Assembly: GCA_045654885.1 (NCBI GenBank)
Contig: JAZOOF010000004.1
Coordinates: forward strand, 1 to 64,000
Reading direction: 5' to 3'
Length of the DNA: 64,000 nt
Source: HGM04593 sp045654885
Lineage (GTDB): Bacteria > Bacteroidota > Bacteroidia > Bacteroidales > Bacteroidaceae
Shown: in pieces, positions 56,589 through 64,000 of the stretch
Position numbering within the stretch: position 1 is the stretch's first letter
Layout: each line of letters begins with the position of its first letter
Program-made: the position numbers and the translations under genes
Notes under the pieces: generated by a model
Databases searched by the model: none
Told to the model about the DNA's origin: nothing
The model's input: the letters and a program-made list of their open reading frames with translations, nothing else

Positions 56589-59500
56589 TTAAATGTTTTT
56601 ACCGTGGCAGTTCTTGAACTTCTTTCCGCTTCCGCAAGGACATGGGTCATTGCGGCCCACGGTCTTTTCTACGCGTATCGGTTCACGTTTTGCACCCTCG
56701 CGTGTATCCTGCTGTGCGGCAGCCTGTTGGTTCGGGTCATTGAGGTCAACCTTTGTTTCGCTGTACTTGGGCTGCTGCTTGCTGCGGCTCTGGTCGGGAG
56801 CTACGTTCACTCTTGTCTGCTCCTTCTCCTGTACCGGTATCTGACCGCGCATGAGTATAGATGATGTCTGGTCATTAATCTTGCTCACCATGTTGTCGAA
56901 CAGGGTTACCGACTCCAACTTGAATATCAACAGCGGGTCTTTCTGCTCATAGCTTGCATTCTGCACCGAGTGTTTCAGCTCGTCAAGGTCACGCAGATTC
57001 TCCTTCCATGCGTTGTCGATGGTGTGGAGGAGTATCGATTTCTCGAAGCACTTGATTACCTCCTTGCCTTGTGACTCATATGCAGCCTTCACGTTTACGG
57101 GTATCTGGTATACGTGGCGGCCGTCGGTCACGGGAACGTATATGTTCTTGTCGTGCATTTCGGGGTGCTCCTTGTATACGAAGTTGATGAATGGCAATGC
57201 AATCTCGGCCATGCGTTCGGTGCGCTGCTTGAATGTTGCCATTGCCGCATCGAATATGAGCTCAGCTTTCTGCTCAGGCTCCATCTTGTCGAACTTCGCC
57301 TCGTCGGTGATTGGCAACTCAATAGAGAACTGACGCAATGTCTCCATCTTTGCATCCTCGAATGTGTAGTTCTCGGCGATGTTGCAGCAACGGTCCCACA
57401 ACATGTTCACAATGTCCATGCCAATGCGCTCGCCGATGAGTGCGTGACGGCGCTTTGTGTATACCACGGTACGCTGCTTGTTCATCACGTCGTCATACTC
57501 GAGCAGGCGCTTGCGGATACCGAAGTTGTTCTCCTCCACCTTCTTCTGCGCACGCTCGATGGACTTTGAAATCATTGAGTGCTCAATCATCTCACCCTCT
57601 TTGAAACCAAGGCGGTCGAGTGTCTTTGATATACGCTCCGAACCGAACAGACGCATGAGGTTGTCCTCGAGTGATACGAAGAATACCGATGAACCCGGGT
57701 CACCCTGTCGTCCGGCACGACCACGCAACTGGCGGTCTACGCGGCGCGATTCGTGGCGCTCGGTACCGATGATGGCCAAACCGCCAGCATCACGTACCTC
57801 CTTGCTGAGCTTGATGTCGGTACCACGGCCGGCCATGTTGGTGGCAATGGTAACAGTGCCCGAGAGGCCTGCCTTTGCAACAATGTCGGCCTCCTTCTGG
57901 TGCAACTTGGCGTTGAGCACGTTGTGTGGAATTTTGCGTATTGTGAGCAAGCGGCTGAGCAACTCCGAGATTTCTACCGATGTCGTACCCACAAGTACAG
58001 GGCGGCCAGCCTTTACAAGCATGTCAATCTCTTCGATTACGGCATTGTACTTCTCGCGCTTTGTCTTGTAGATGCGGTCGTTCATATCCTTGCGCGCAAT
58101 GGGGCGGTTGGTAGGTATAACCACCACATCGAGCTTGTAGATATCCCAGAATTCGCCTGCCTCGGTCTCGGCTGTACCGGTCATACCGGCCAACTTGTGA
58201 TACATGCGGAAATAGTTCTGCAACGTGATGGTGGCGAATGTCTGTGTTGCAGCCTCAACCTTCACGCGCTCCTTGGCCTCGATAGCCTGGTGCAAACCGT
58301 CGGAGTAGCGACGGCCTTCCATAATACGGCCTGTCTGCTCGTCGACAATCTTTACCTGTCCGTCCTCCGATACAACGTATTCAACATCGCGGTCGAACAT
58401 TGTATATGCCTTGAGCAACTGGTGTATGGTGTGTATGCGCTCCGACTTGATTGAGAAGTTTGTGAGCATCTCCTCCTTCTTTGCAATCTTCTCCTCGCCC
58501 GAAAGGGTCTCGTCACTCTCAAGCAGTGAGAGCTCCGATGCTATGTCGGGCAACACGAAGAAGTTCTGGTCGGTGAGGTTGCCGGTGAGCAACTCTATAC
58601 CCTTATCGGTAAGGTCGGCTGTGTTGTGCTTCTCGTCGATGACAAAGTAGAGCGGCTCAATGGCCTCGGGCATGCGCTTGTTGTTCTGCTCAAGGTAAAT
58701 CTCCTCGGTCTTCAACAAACCGGTCTTTACACCCGGCTCGCTCAGCAGCTTTATGAGCGCCTTGTTCTTTGGCAGCGCCTTGTGGCTGCGGAAGAGTGAG
58801 AGGTAACCCTCGTTCACCTCCTCCTTGTTGTCGGAGTATATCTTTGTCCTTGCCTCGGCAAGCAGCTGTGTGGCAAGTTTCTTCTGTGCTTCAACAAGGC
58901 GCTCCACCAATGGACGGTACTCCTCGAACATCTGATCTGCAGTGCGTGGCACGGGACCCGAAATGATGAGCGGTGTACGTGCGTCGTCAATGAGCACCGA
59001 GTCGACCTCGTCGACAATGGCATAGTTGTGCATGCGCTGTACAAGGTCGCTTGGCTGTGTAGCCATGTTGTCGCGCAAGTAGTCGAAACCGAACTCGTTG
59101 TTTGTACCGAATGTAATGTCGGCCATGTATGCCCTGCGGCGCTCGTCCGAGTTGGGGCGGTGCTTGTCTATGCAGTCCACGCTCAAACCATGGAACATGT
59201 AGAGCGGTCCCATCCACTCCGAGTCACGCTTTGCAAGGTAGTCGTTCACGGTTACCACGTGTACGCCGTTGCCGGTGAGTGCGTTGAGGAATACCGGCAG
59301 TGTCGCGACCAATGTCTTACCTTCACCGGTGGCCATCTCGGCAATCTTGCCCTTGTGAAGTACGACACCACCGAACAACTGTACATCGTAGTGAATCATG
59401 TTCCACACGGTGTCGTTGCCGCCGGCCTGCCAATGGTTGTGGTATATGGCCTTGTCGTCCTCAATTGTCACAAAGTCGAACTTTGCTGCAAGTTCGCGGT

Positions 59501-59903
59501 CGAAGTCGTTGGCTGTTACAACAACGTCCTTCTCCTCGGCAAAGCGGCGTGCGCTGTCCTTTATAATGGCGAAAGCCTCGGGCAGAGCCTCATCGAGTGC
59601 CTTGTCGAGCTTCTCAAGAACCTCCTTCTCCAATTTGTCAATCTGTGCAAAGATAGCTTCGCGCTTCTCAAGCTCGGTGTTCTCGATGCTCTCCTTTAGT
59701 GCCTCAATCCTGGCGCGTTCCTCGGTTACTGTACCCTGTATCTTTGCTTTAAGTGCTGCCGATGCCGCACGCAACTCGTCATTGCTCAATGCCGATATCT
59801 TTGGATATGCGGCCTTTACCTTTTCAACCCAAGGCTGAATCTCCTTCATGTCGCGGCTTGCCTTGTTGCCGAAAATCTTACTTATAAATTCGTTGAATCC
59901 CAT
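56589..59903 (-). CDS. secA: Preprotein translocase ATPase SecA
   Basis: A 1104-residue motor that pushes preproteins through SecYEG. N-terminal DEAD motor: KIAEMATGEGKTLVATLPVFLNAL (Walker A), HVVTVNDYLAKRDSEWM, FGTNNEFGFDYLRDNM, IVDEVDSVLIDDARTPLIISG. Motif in the second motor half: GTVTIATNMAGRGTDIKL and RQLRGRAGRQGDPGSSVFFVSLEDNLM. The C-terminal zinc motif GRNDPCPCGSGKKFKNCHG closes the chain. It is longer than the E. coli protein (901 aa), with extra segments in the N-terminal 150 residues and in the middle, as is common in Bacteroidota. It has its own promoter; a small acidic gene follows after 12 bp. Confidence 0.98.
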   Translation of the reverse strand: MGFNEFISKIFGNKASRDMKEIQPWVEKVKAAYPKISALSNDELRAASAALKAKIQGTVTEERARIEALKESIENTELEKREAIFAQIDKLEKEVLEKLDKALDEALPEAFAIIKDSARRFAEEKDVVVTANDFDRELAAKFDFVTIEDDKAIYHNHWQAGGNDTVWNMIHYDVQLFGGVVLHKGKIAEMATGEGKTLVATLPVFLNALTGNGVHVVTVNDYLAKRDSEWMGPLYMFHGLSVDCIDKHRPNSDERRRAYMADITFGTNNEFGFDYLRDNMATQPSDLVQRMHNYAIVDEVDSVLIDDARTPLIISGPVPRTADQMFEEYRPLVERLVEAQKKLATQLLAEARTKIYSDNKEEVNEGYLSLFRSHKALPKNKALIKLLSEPGVKTGLLKTEEIYLEQNNKRMPEAIEPLYFVIDEKHNTADLTDKGIELLTGNLTDQNFFVLPDIASELSLLESDETLSGEEKIAKKEEMLTNFSIKSERIHTIHQLLKAYTMFDRDVEYVVSEDGQVKIVDEQTGRIMEGRRYSDGLHQAIEAKERVKVEAATQTFATITLQNYFRMYHKLAGMTGTAETEAGEFWDIYKLDVVVIPTNRPIARKDMNDRIYKTKREKYNAVIEEIDMLVKAGRPVLVGTTSVEISELLSRLLTIRKIPHNVLNAKLHQKEADIVAKAGLSGTVTIATNMAGRGTDIKLSKEVRDAGGLAIIGTERHESRRVDRQLRGRAGRQGDPGSSVFFVSLEDNLMRLFGSERISKTLDRLGFKEGEMIEHSMISKSIERAQKKVEENNFGIRKRLLEYDDVMNKQRTVVYTKRRHALIGERIGMDIVNMLWDRCCNIAENYTFEDAKMETLRQFSIELPITDEAKFDKMEPEQKAELIFDAAMATFKQRTERMAEIALPFINFVYKEHPEMHDKNIYVPVTDGRHVYQIPVNVKAAYESQGKEVIKCFEKSILLHTIDNAWKENLRDLDELKHSVQNASYEQKDPLLIFKLESVTLFDNMVSKINDQTSSILMRGQIPVQEKEQTRVNVAPDQSRSKQQPKYSETKVDLNDPNQQAAAQQDTREGAKREPIRVEKTVGRNDPCPCGSGKKFKNCHGKNI

Positions 59904-59958
59904 ATAATGTTGTTTTTTATTCTTTGGTGTGGCGCAAACTTGTGTGCGCTGTTACTTG

Positions 59959-59966
59959 CAAAGGTA
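59959..59966 (-). promoter_or_regulatory. -7 promoter element of secA (TACCTTTG)
   Basis: TACCTTTG on the minus strand is an exact consensus match 55 bases before the secA ATG. Confidence 0.6.
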
Positions 59967-60114
59967 ATGATATTTTGTCAAACTCTCCTTATATATTGCA
60001 GATTAAATTTTGCGTTTCTCACTTATCCTCTTGCAAAAACCATGCCAAAGCAGAAGTGATGGCAGTATTTGGCAGATTTTGGTCAAAAACTGCCACTCTT
60101 AAATTAAAAAGTCC

Positions 60115-60122
60115 TATCTTCG
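60115..60122 (+). promoter_or_regulatory. -7 promoter element of the GH110 gene (TATCTTCG)
   Basis: TATCTTCG lies 17 bases before ATG 60140 and rules out the much longer frame that opens at 59924. Confidence 0.55.
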
Positions 60123-60139
60123 CAGAAAATGATTTTGCT

Positions 60140-61975
60140 ATGAAAAAGATATTTTTTGCAGTTGTTTCGTCATTTGTGCTCCTCTTGACATCGTGTACCG
60201 GTGGCGTGAAAGTCTATTATGCACGTGATTTCGGTATCGTGCCCGGCACAGGTGAGGACATGACCGAGGAGTTCGCAAAGGCCTTTGAGACAATCAAGGC
60301 AGAGTGTAATGGCGAGGTGAAGGCTGAACTTGTTGTAGAGTGTGGTGAGTACGATTTCTATCCCGACAGTGCTCTTGTGCGCGAATATTACGTGTCGAAC
60401 CACGACCAGGACAACCCCAAGTGTGTGGCAATTGCGCTTGAGGGTATGAAAAATTTTACATTGAAAAGTCTTCCTACGCACCGCGGCAGCGAGTATGTCA
60501 ACCTGATGATGAATGGCCGCATGTTGCCGGTGGCGATGGTCGGTTGTGAGAATTGTACGCTGGAACGTGTCGCGGTAGATACACGTGTGCCACAGATTAC
60601 TCAGGTCGAGGTGCTTGAGAATGCCGGCGGTTATATAACATACCGCATTGCACCATACGTCAACTACCGTGTCGACAACGGCCGTCTGGTTGTTTATGGC
60701 AGTAACTGGGAAATCACTCCCTCGTGGGGTATTGCATTCGAGGGCGATACAAAGCATATCATATATACCACAAGCGACATTGGCGTGGGAACATCGGGTG
60801 TCGAGGAGATTGCTCCCCGCGTAATCCGTGCGCCGTGGAACGATGCGCGCCTTGTTCCGGGCAGTGTAATAGCCATGCGCTCTTATGCCCGTCCCACACC
60901 CGGCATTTTTGTTGCAGAATGCAAGAATACAACCCTGTTGAACTCATGGGTGTTCTATGCCGAGGGTATGGGCCTGCTTGCCCAGATGAGCGAGAATATA
61001 ACACTCGACGGTTTCCGTGTGTCGATGCGTGATAACGAACGTTACTTTACAACCCAGGCCGATGCTACACACTTCTCGGGCTGTAAAGGCAAGATTGTTT
61101 CAATCAACGGATTGTATGAGGGTATGATGGACGATGCCATCAATGTCCATGGCACCTATCTGCGCGTGGTAGAGCGCCTCGATGACAACACTTTGGTTGG
61201 TCGTTATATGCATGGCCAGGCCTACGGTTTCTATTGGGGTGGTGCGGGTGACAGCGTACAGTTCGTGCGTTCCGACGTGATGGAGATTACCGAAGGCAAC
61301 CGTGTTGTTGAGATTGCGCCTTGTGACCAGGAGCAGCTTGCCGGTTGCAAGGAGTTCAAAATCAAGTTCGAGAAACCCCTGCCGGCCGACATTGCCAACG
61401 GAAAATATGGCATAGAGAACCTGGAGTGGACTCCCGAGGTCTATTTCGCCGGCAATACAATACGTAACAACCGTGCGCGTGGTGCGCTCTTCAGCACTCC
61501 AAAGAGCACGCTTGTGGAGAACAATCTTTTCGACCATACATCGGGTACTGCAATTCTGCTTTGCGGTGACTGCAACGGTTGGTTCGAGACAGGTGCATGC
61601 CGCGATGTCGTTATCCGCAACAACCGCTTTGTCAATGCTCTAACCAGCATGTTCCAGTTTACCAACGGTATAATCTCTATCTATCCCGAAATCCCTGACC
61701 TTGCATCGCAGACCAGGTATTTTCACGGTGGCAACGGCAAGGGTGTCGTTATCGAGAATAACGTGTTCGAGACCTTTGATGCACCGATAGTCTATGCAAA
61801 GTCGCTCGACGGTCTTGTGTTCCGTGGCAACACTGTGGTGCAGAACAATGACTTCGCGCCATTCCACTGGAACAGATACCGTTTCCTGCTCGACAAGGTG
61901 ACAAACGTGACCATTGAGAATAATGACTTCTCCAACGGCTTTGACGAGGAGAAAGATGTAATGTACCGTTATTGA
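60140..61975 (+). CDS. GH110 alpha-1,3-galactosidase (lipoprotein)
   Basis: A 611-residue secreted enzyme of glycoside hydrolase family 110, which removes terminal alpha-1,3-linked galactose, as in blood group B antigen and related mucin glycans. The signal peptide KKIFFAVVSSFVLLLTSC ends in a lipobox (LLLTSC, Cys19), so it is a cell-envelope lipoprotein. A right-handed parallel beta-helix follows, with repeats such as NCTLERVAVDTRVPQITQVEV. The Asp pair of the likely active site is D331-D332 (GMMDDAINVHGTY). NTIRNNRARGALFSTPKSTLVENNLFDHTSG continues the helix. The start at 60140 is set by the promoter and signal peptide. It overlaps the next gene at TGATG. Confidence 0.9.
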   Translation: MKKIFFAVVSSFVLLLTSCTGGVKVYYARDFGIVPGTGEDMTEEFAKAFETIKAECNGEVKAELVVECGEYDFYPDSALVREYYVSNHDQDNPKCVAIALEGMKNFTLKSLPTHRGSEYVNLMMNGRMLPVAMVGCENCTLERVAVDTRVPQITQVEVLENAGGYITYRIAPYVNYRVDNGRLVVYGSNWEITPSWGIAFEGDTKHIIYTTSDIGVGTSGVEEIAPRVIRAPWNDARLVPGSVIAMRSYARPTPGIFVAECKNTTLLNSWVFYAEGMGLLAQMSENITLDGFRVSMRDNERYFTTQADATHFSGCKGKIVSINGLYEGMMDDAINVHGTYLRVVERLDDNTLVGRYMHGQAYGFYWGGAGDSVQFVRSDVMEITEGNRVVEIAPCDQEQLAGCKEFKIKFEKPLPADIANGKYGIENLEWTPEVYFAGNTIRNNRARGALFSTPKSTLVENNLFDHTSGTAILLCGDCNGWFETGACRDVVIRNNRFVNALTSMFQFTNGIISIYPEIPDLASQTRYFHGGNGKGVVIENNVFETFDAPIVYAKSLDGLVFRGNTVVQNNDFAPFHWNRYRFLLDKVTNVTIENNDFSNGFDEEKDVMYRY

Positions 61976-63612
61976 TGACATTGTTGCATCGTTTCAGAAA
62001 AGATATATCGGTTATTGAAGCGCCACAGCGCTTCAATAACCCTTTTTACTATTCGCCCCATGCTCTGTGCGTAATGGCTGCCGACGAGGTGCGTGCCATG
62101 CTAACGCGTGACAGCGCTGTTGCCGCCGATGCTGCAAAAGGCAAGATGTTTGGTGTCCTTGTGGTGCGCGATGGCGGCGGTGAACTCGGCTATCTTGCTG
62201 CTTTTTCGGGTCTTCTCGCGGGCAGAAACAACGTTGACGGTTTTGTTCCGCCTGTTTTCGATTTGCAGTCGCCCACAGGGTATTTCAAACAGGAAGAGGC
62301 CGGAATTACAGCGCTTAACAGAAAGATAAAGGAGATTGAATGTGGCGATGAATATATGGCTGCCATTGCTGCTGTGAGTGAGGCGAAACGTGAGATGGAA
62401 CAGCAGCTTGCGGCAATGCGCGAGGAGATGCGCCTTGGAAAGCAACGCCGCAATGAGTTGCGTGCAACGGGCTCTCTCACTGCCGGCGAGGAGGCTGCAT
62501 TGGTGCGAGAAAGCCAGTTCCAGAAAGCCGAACTGAAACGCACCATGGCAAGGTGGCAACAGCTGATTGCCGAGAGTGAGGCCGCTGTCGCTCCTTTTAA
62601 GGAGTCTGTTGCGGCAATGAAAGAGGAGCGCAAGCGCCGTTCGGCCGCCCTGCAACGTTGGCTCTTTGAGCAGTTCGAGGTGCTCAATGCCAATGGCAAG
62701 GAAAAGAGCCTGCTCGATATTTTTGCCGAATATTCGGGTATTATCCCTCCCGGCGGAGCAGGGGAGTGCGCAGCACCTAAATTGCTACAATATGCCTATC
62801 GTAACTCACTGACCCCCATTGCGGTGGCCGAGTTCTGGGTGGGCGAATCGCCGCATGGCGAGGTGCGCCGCGACGGCTGTTTCTACGGTGCATGCAAGAG
62901 CAAGTGCGAGCCCATTCTCGGCTATATGCTGCAGGGACTCGATGTCGAGGAGAATGCACTCGAAAAGGGTGGTGATATCAGCAGTGTTAAAATAGTCTTT
63001 GAGGATGAACATATAGTTGTTGTCGACAAACCGTCCGGTGTGCTCTCCGTGCCGGGAATAATGGGCGGCACATCGGTGCAGCAGTGGTTGCGCGATGAGT
63101 ATCTGCACAGCAACGAACTCTTTGTGGTGCATCGGCTCGACATGGCAACATCGGGGCTTCTGGTGGCTGCAAAGTCAATGGAGGTGTACAAGGAACTGCA
63201 ACGGCAGTTTGCCGGCCGCGAGGTAAAGAAACAGTACACGGCAATCCTTGACGGCATGCCCCGAAAGAGTGAGGGGGTAATTGAATTGCCGCTTGCTGCC
63301 GATTATGATAACCGCCCGCGCCAAAAGGTCGATTATCTCAACGGAAAACCTGCAATAACACGTTATAAAGTCATTGGCGCGGTTGAGCGTGATGGCCGTC
63401 AATGTGCAGTTGTCTGCTTTGAACCCGTTACAGGCCGTACGCATCAGTTGCGTGTCCATGCTGCTCACAAGGATGGGCTCGATTGTCCCATAGTTGGCGA
63501 TGCCCTTTATGGAACATTGAATGAGAGGCTTATGCTCCATGCTTCCTGCATCTCGTTCGTTCATCCCGTAGAAAAAGAGCCGGTAATATTAGATTCTAAC
63601 CTCTTTGTTTAA
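61975..63612 (+). CDS. RluA-family RNA pseudouridine synthase with long N-terminal region
   Basis: A 545-residue enzyme that isomerises uridine to pseudouridine in rRNA or tRNA. The catalytic domain fills the C-terminal 220 residues: IVFEDEHIVVVDKPSGVLSVPG, HRLDMATSGLLV with catalytic Asp389, REVKKQYTAIL, GRTHQLRVHAAH and DPIVGDALYG-like DCPIVGDALYG. The first 320 residues contain FYYSPHALCVMAADEVRAML, FGVLVVRDGGGELGYLAAFSG and a long coiled coil (about 110-230), a layout typical of large RluA proteins in Bacteroidota and Vibrio. It begins inside the galactosidase stop (TGATG), so the two genes are coupled. A terminator-like hairpin lies in its first codons. Confidence 0.92.
   Translation: MTLLHRFRKDISVIEAPQRFNNPFYYSPHALCVMAADEVRAMLTRDSAVAADAAKGKMFGVLVVRDGGGELGYLAAFSGLLAGRNNVDGFVPPVFDLQSPTGYFKQEEAGITALNRKIKEIECGDEYMAAIAAVSEAKREMEQQLAAMREEMRLGKQRRNELRATGSLTAGEEAALVRESQFQKAELKRTMARWQQLIAESEAAVAPFKESVAAMKEERKRRSAALQRWLFEQFEVLNANGKEKSLLDIFAEYSGIIPPGGAGECAAPKLLQYAYRNSLTPIAVAEFWVGESPHGEVRRDGCFYGACKSKCEPILGYMLQGLDVEENALEKGGDISSVKIVFEDEHIVVVDKPSGVLSVPGIMGGTSVQQWLRDEYLHSNELFVVHRLDMATSGLLVAAKSMEVYKELQRQFAGREVKKQYTAILDGMPRKSEGVIELPLAADYDNRPRQKVDYLNGKPAITRYKVIGAVERDGRQCAVVCFEPVTGRTHQLRVHAAHKDGLDCPIVGDALYGTLNERLMLHASCISFVHPVEKEPVILDSNLFV
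62010..62047 (+). terminator. Terminator-like hairpin inside the start of the pseudouridine synthase gene
   Basis: GGTTATTGAAGCGC pairs perfectly with GCGCTTCAATAACC (62010-62023, 62028-62041) around CACA, followed by CTTTTTAC. It lies 12 codons into the gene and 35 bp after the galactosidase stop. It has the form of an intrinsic terminator or attenuator within coding sequence. Confidence 0.6.
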
Positions 63613-63734
63613 ATTTTGTATGTCCTATTGGCTTGTGTATCAATGTTTTACCCCCCCCTGTTCCGGCGCAGAAAAAACAACGCTCTTTAGTTGTTTGCTG
63701 TTGATAGTTTTATTTAATTTGCATAATATTAATA

Positions 63735-63742
63735 TACGTTTG
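63735..63742 (+). promoter_or_regulatory. -7 promoter element of the gene at the right edge (TACGTTTG)
   Basis: TACGTTTG is an exact consensus match 32 bases before the ATG at 63774. The 161-bp gap also holds a run of eight C at 63651-63658. Confidence 0.6.
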
Positions 63743-63773
63743 TGACTGAAATATAACATTAAACATAAAATCT

Positions 63774-64000
63774 ATGAAATTGAAATCAATCTTTCTTTCG
63801 GCTTTGTCGGCCATGTTCATCAGCATGGGCGCGAGTGCGCAAAGCGACTACTATGTGAAGCATGGTGCCGATGTGAATGTAACGCACGCAACGCACTATC
63901 CCAAGGCGGTTGGTGTTGCAAATGTGCGTGGTGACCAACAGGTGCTCGACAATATTGCAACTGCGCCACGCTGTGCTGCATATTTCGACAAGACATCTAC
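63774..64000 (+). CDS. Secreted protein, N-terminal part only (cut by window edge)
   Basis: The frame starts MKLKSIFLSALSAMFISMGASAQ, a good signal peptide, and goes on with SDYYVKHGADVNVTHATHYPKAVGVANVRGDQQVLDNIATAPRCAAYFDKTS before the window ends. About 75 residues are visible. The mature start is hydrophilic, with several His and Tyr and no recognisable domain. Its own promoter lies upstream. The protein is exported, but its family cannot be named from this fragment. The GH110 gene nearby would fit a secreted glycan-active or surface protein, which is only a guess. Confidence 0.7.
   Translation, partial: MKLKSIFLSALSAMFISMGASAQSDYYVKHGADVNVTHATHYPKAVGVANVRGDQQVLDNIATAPRCAAYFDKTS

Noticed and set aside
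59924..60139. 72-codon upstream extension of the GH110 gene
   Set aside because: It contains the -7 element TATCTTCG and precedes a perfect lipoprotein signal peptide at 60140.
1..64000. CRISPR arrays, tRNA or rRNA genes, insertion sequences, prophage or att sites
   Set aside because: I looked for regular direct repeats, cloverleaf-like stretches, conserved rRNA segments and transposase or integrase motifs and found none that would hold up.

Overview
The window looks like a chromosomal segment of a Bacteroidales bacterium (Bacteroidota), probably a gut commensal. Evidence: promoters of the Bacteroides type (TAnnTTTG or TAnnTTCG at about -7, no Shine-Dalgarno-led starts), N-succinylornithine carbamoyltransferase in place of an ordinary OTCase, a fused FeoA-FeoB, a mutarotase-symporter fusion in a sialic acid operon, a GH110 alpha-galactosidase and an Lnb-type lipoprotein N-acyltransferase. 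I saw no tRNA, rRNA, CRISPR array, transposase or prophage gene. The family or genus cannot be fixed from this sequence alone.

Layout. 0.1-4.3 kb: a glycosyltransferase, formate-THF ligase (fhs) and rarA. 4.5-9.2 kb (minus): one operon of an SLC13 permease, a sigma-54 activator, lptE, a TPR-like gene and secG. 9.3-14.8 kb (plus): tamB and argF'. 14.8-17.1 kb (minus): doxX, a SIMPL-domain protein and an AraC regulator. 17.3-22.1 kb (plus): a DcaP-like porin, a PiT phosphate transporter and endonuclease IV. 22.2-23.2 kb: two small divergent genes. 23.2-27.5 kb (minus): an iron/redox operon of feoAB, a hemerythrin/RIC-like protein, a LuxR protein with a degenerate receiver, and free Met-R-sulfoxide reductase. 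27.5-28.8 kb: a regulatory stretch and two secreted paralogues, one His-rich and one Lys-rich. 28.9-33.7 kb (minus): the sialic acid operon nanL, nanE, mutarotase-symporter fusion. 33.9-34.6 kb: trmO.

34.6-37.5 kb (minus): an ECF sigma operon (sigma factor, probable anti-sigma, two secreted proteins of unknown function, a beta-barrel protein) whose genes overlap or nearly touch. 37.7-45.3 kb (minus): an envelope-assembly operon (coaX, outer-membrane protein, TPR protein, lptC, CNNM/CorC-type protein, PpiD-like chaperone). 45.6-48.3 kb (plus): lnb overlapping a catalytically degenerate alkaline-phosphatase-fold protein. 48.4-54.9 kb (minus): tetR, tolC, adaptor, RND pump and a PII-like protein. 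55.3-59.9 kb: a small secreted protein, then secA with a short companion gene on the minus strand. 60.1-63.6 kb (plus): GH110 galactosidase coupled to an RluA-type pseudouridine synthase. 63.8-64.0 kb: the start of a secreted protein cut by the window edge.

The main themes are outer-envelope biogenesis (secA, secG, lptE, lptC, tamB, ppiD, lnb), use of host glycans (sialic acid operon, GH110) and iron with oxidant repair. The most interesting candidates are lnb with its inactive-phosphatase partner, the feoAB-hemerythrin-LuxR-fRMsr operon, the His/Lys-rich secreted pair, the PII-like protein behind the RND pump, and a terminator-like hairpin inside the start of the pseudouridine synthase gene.
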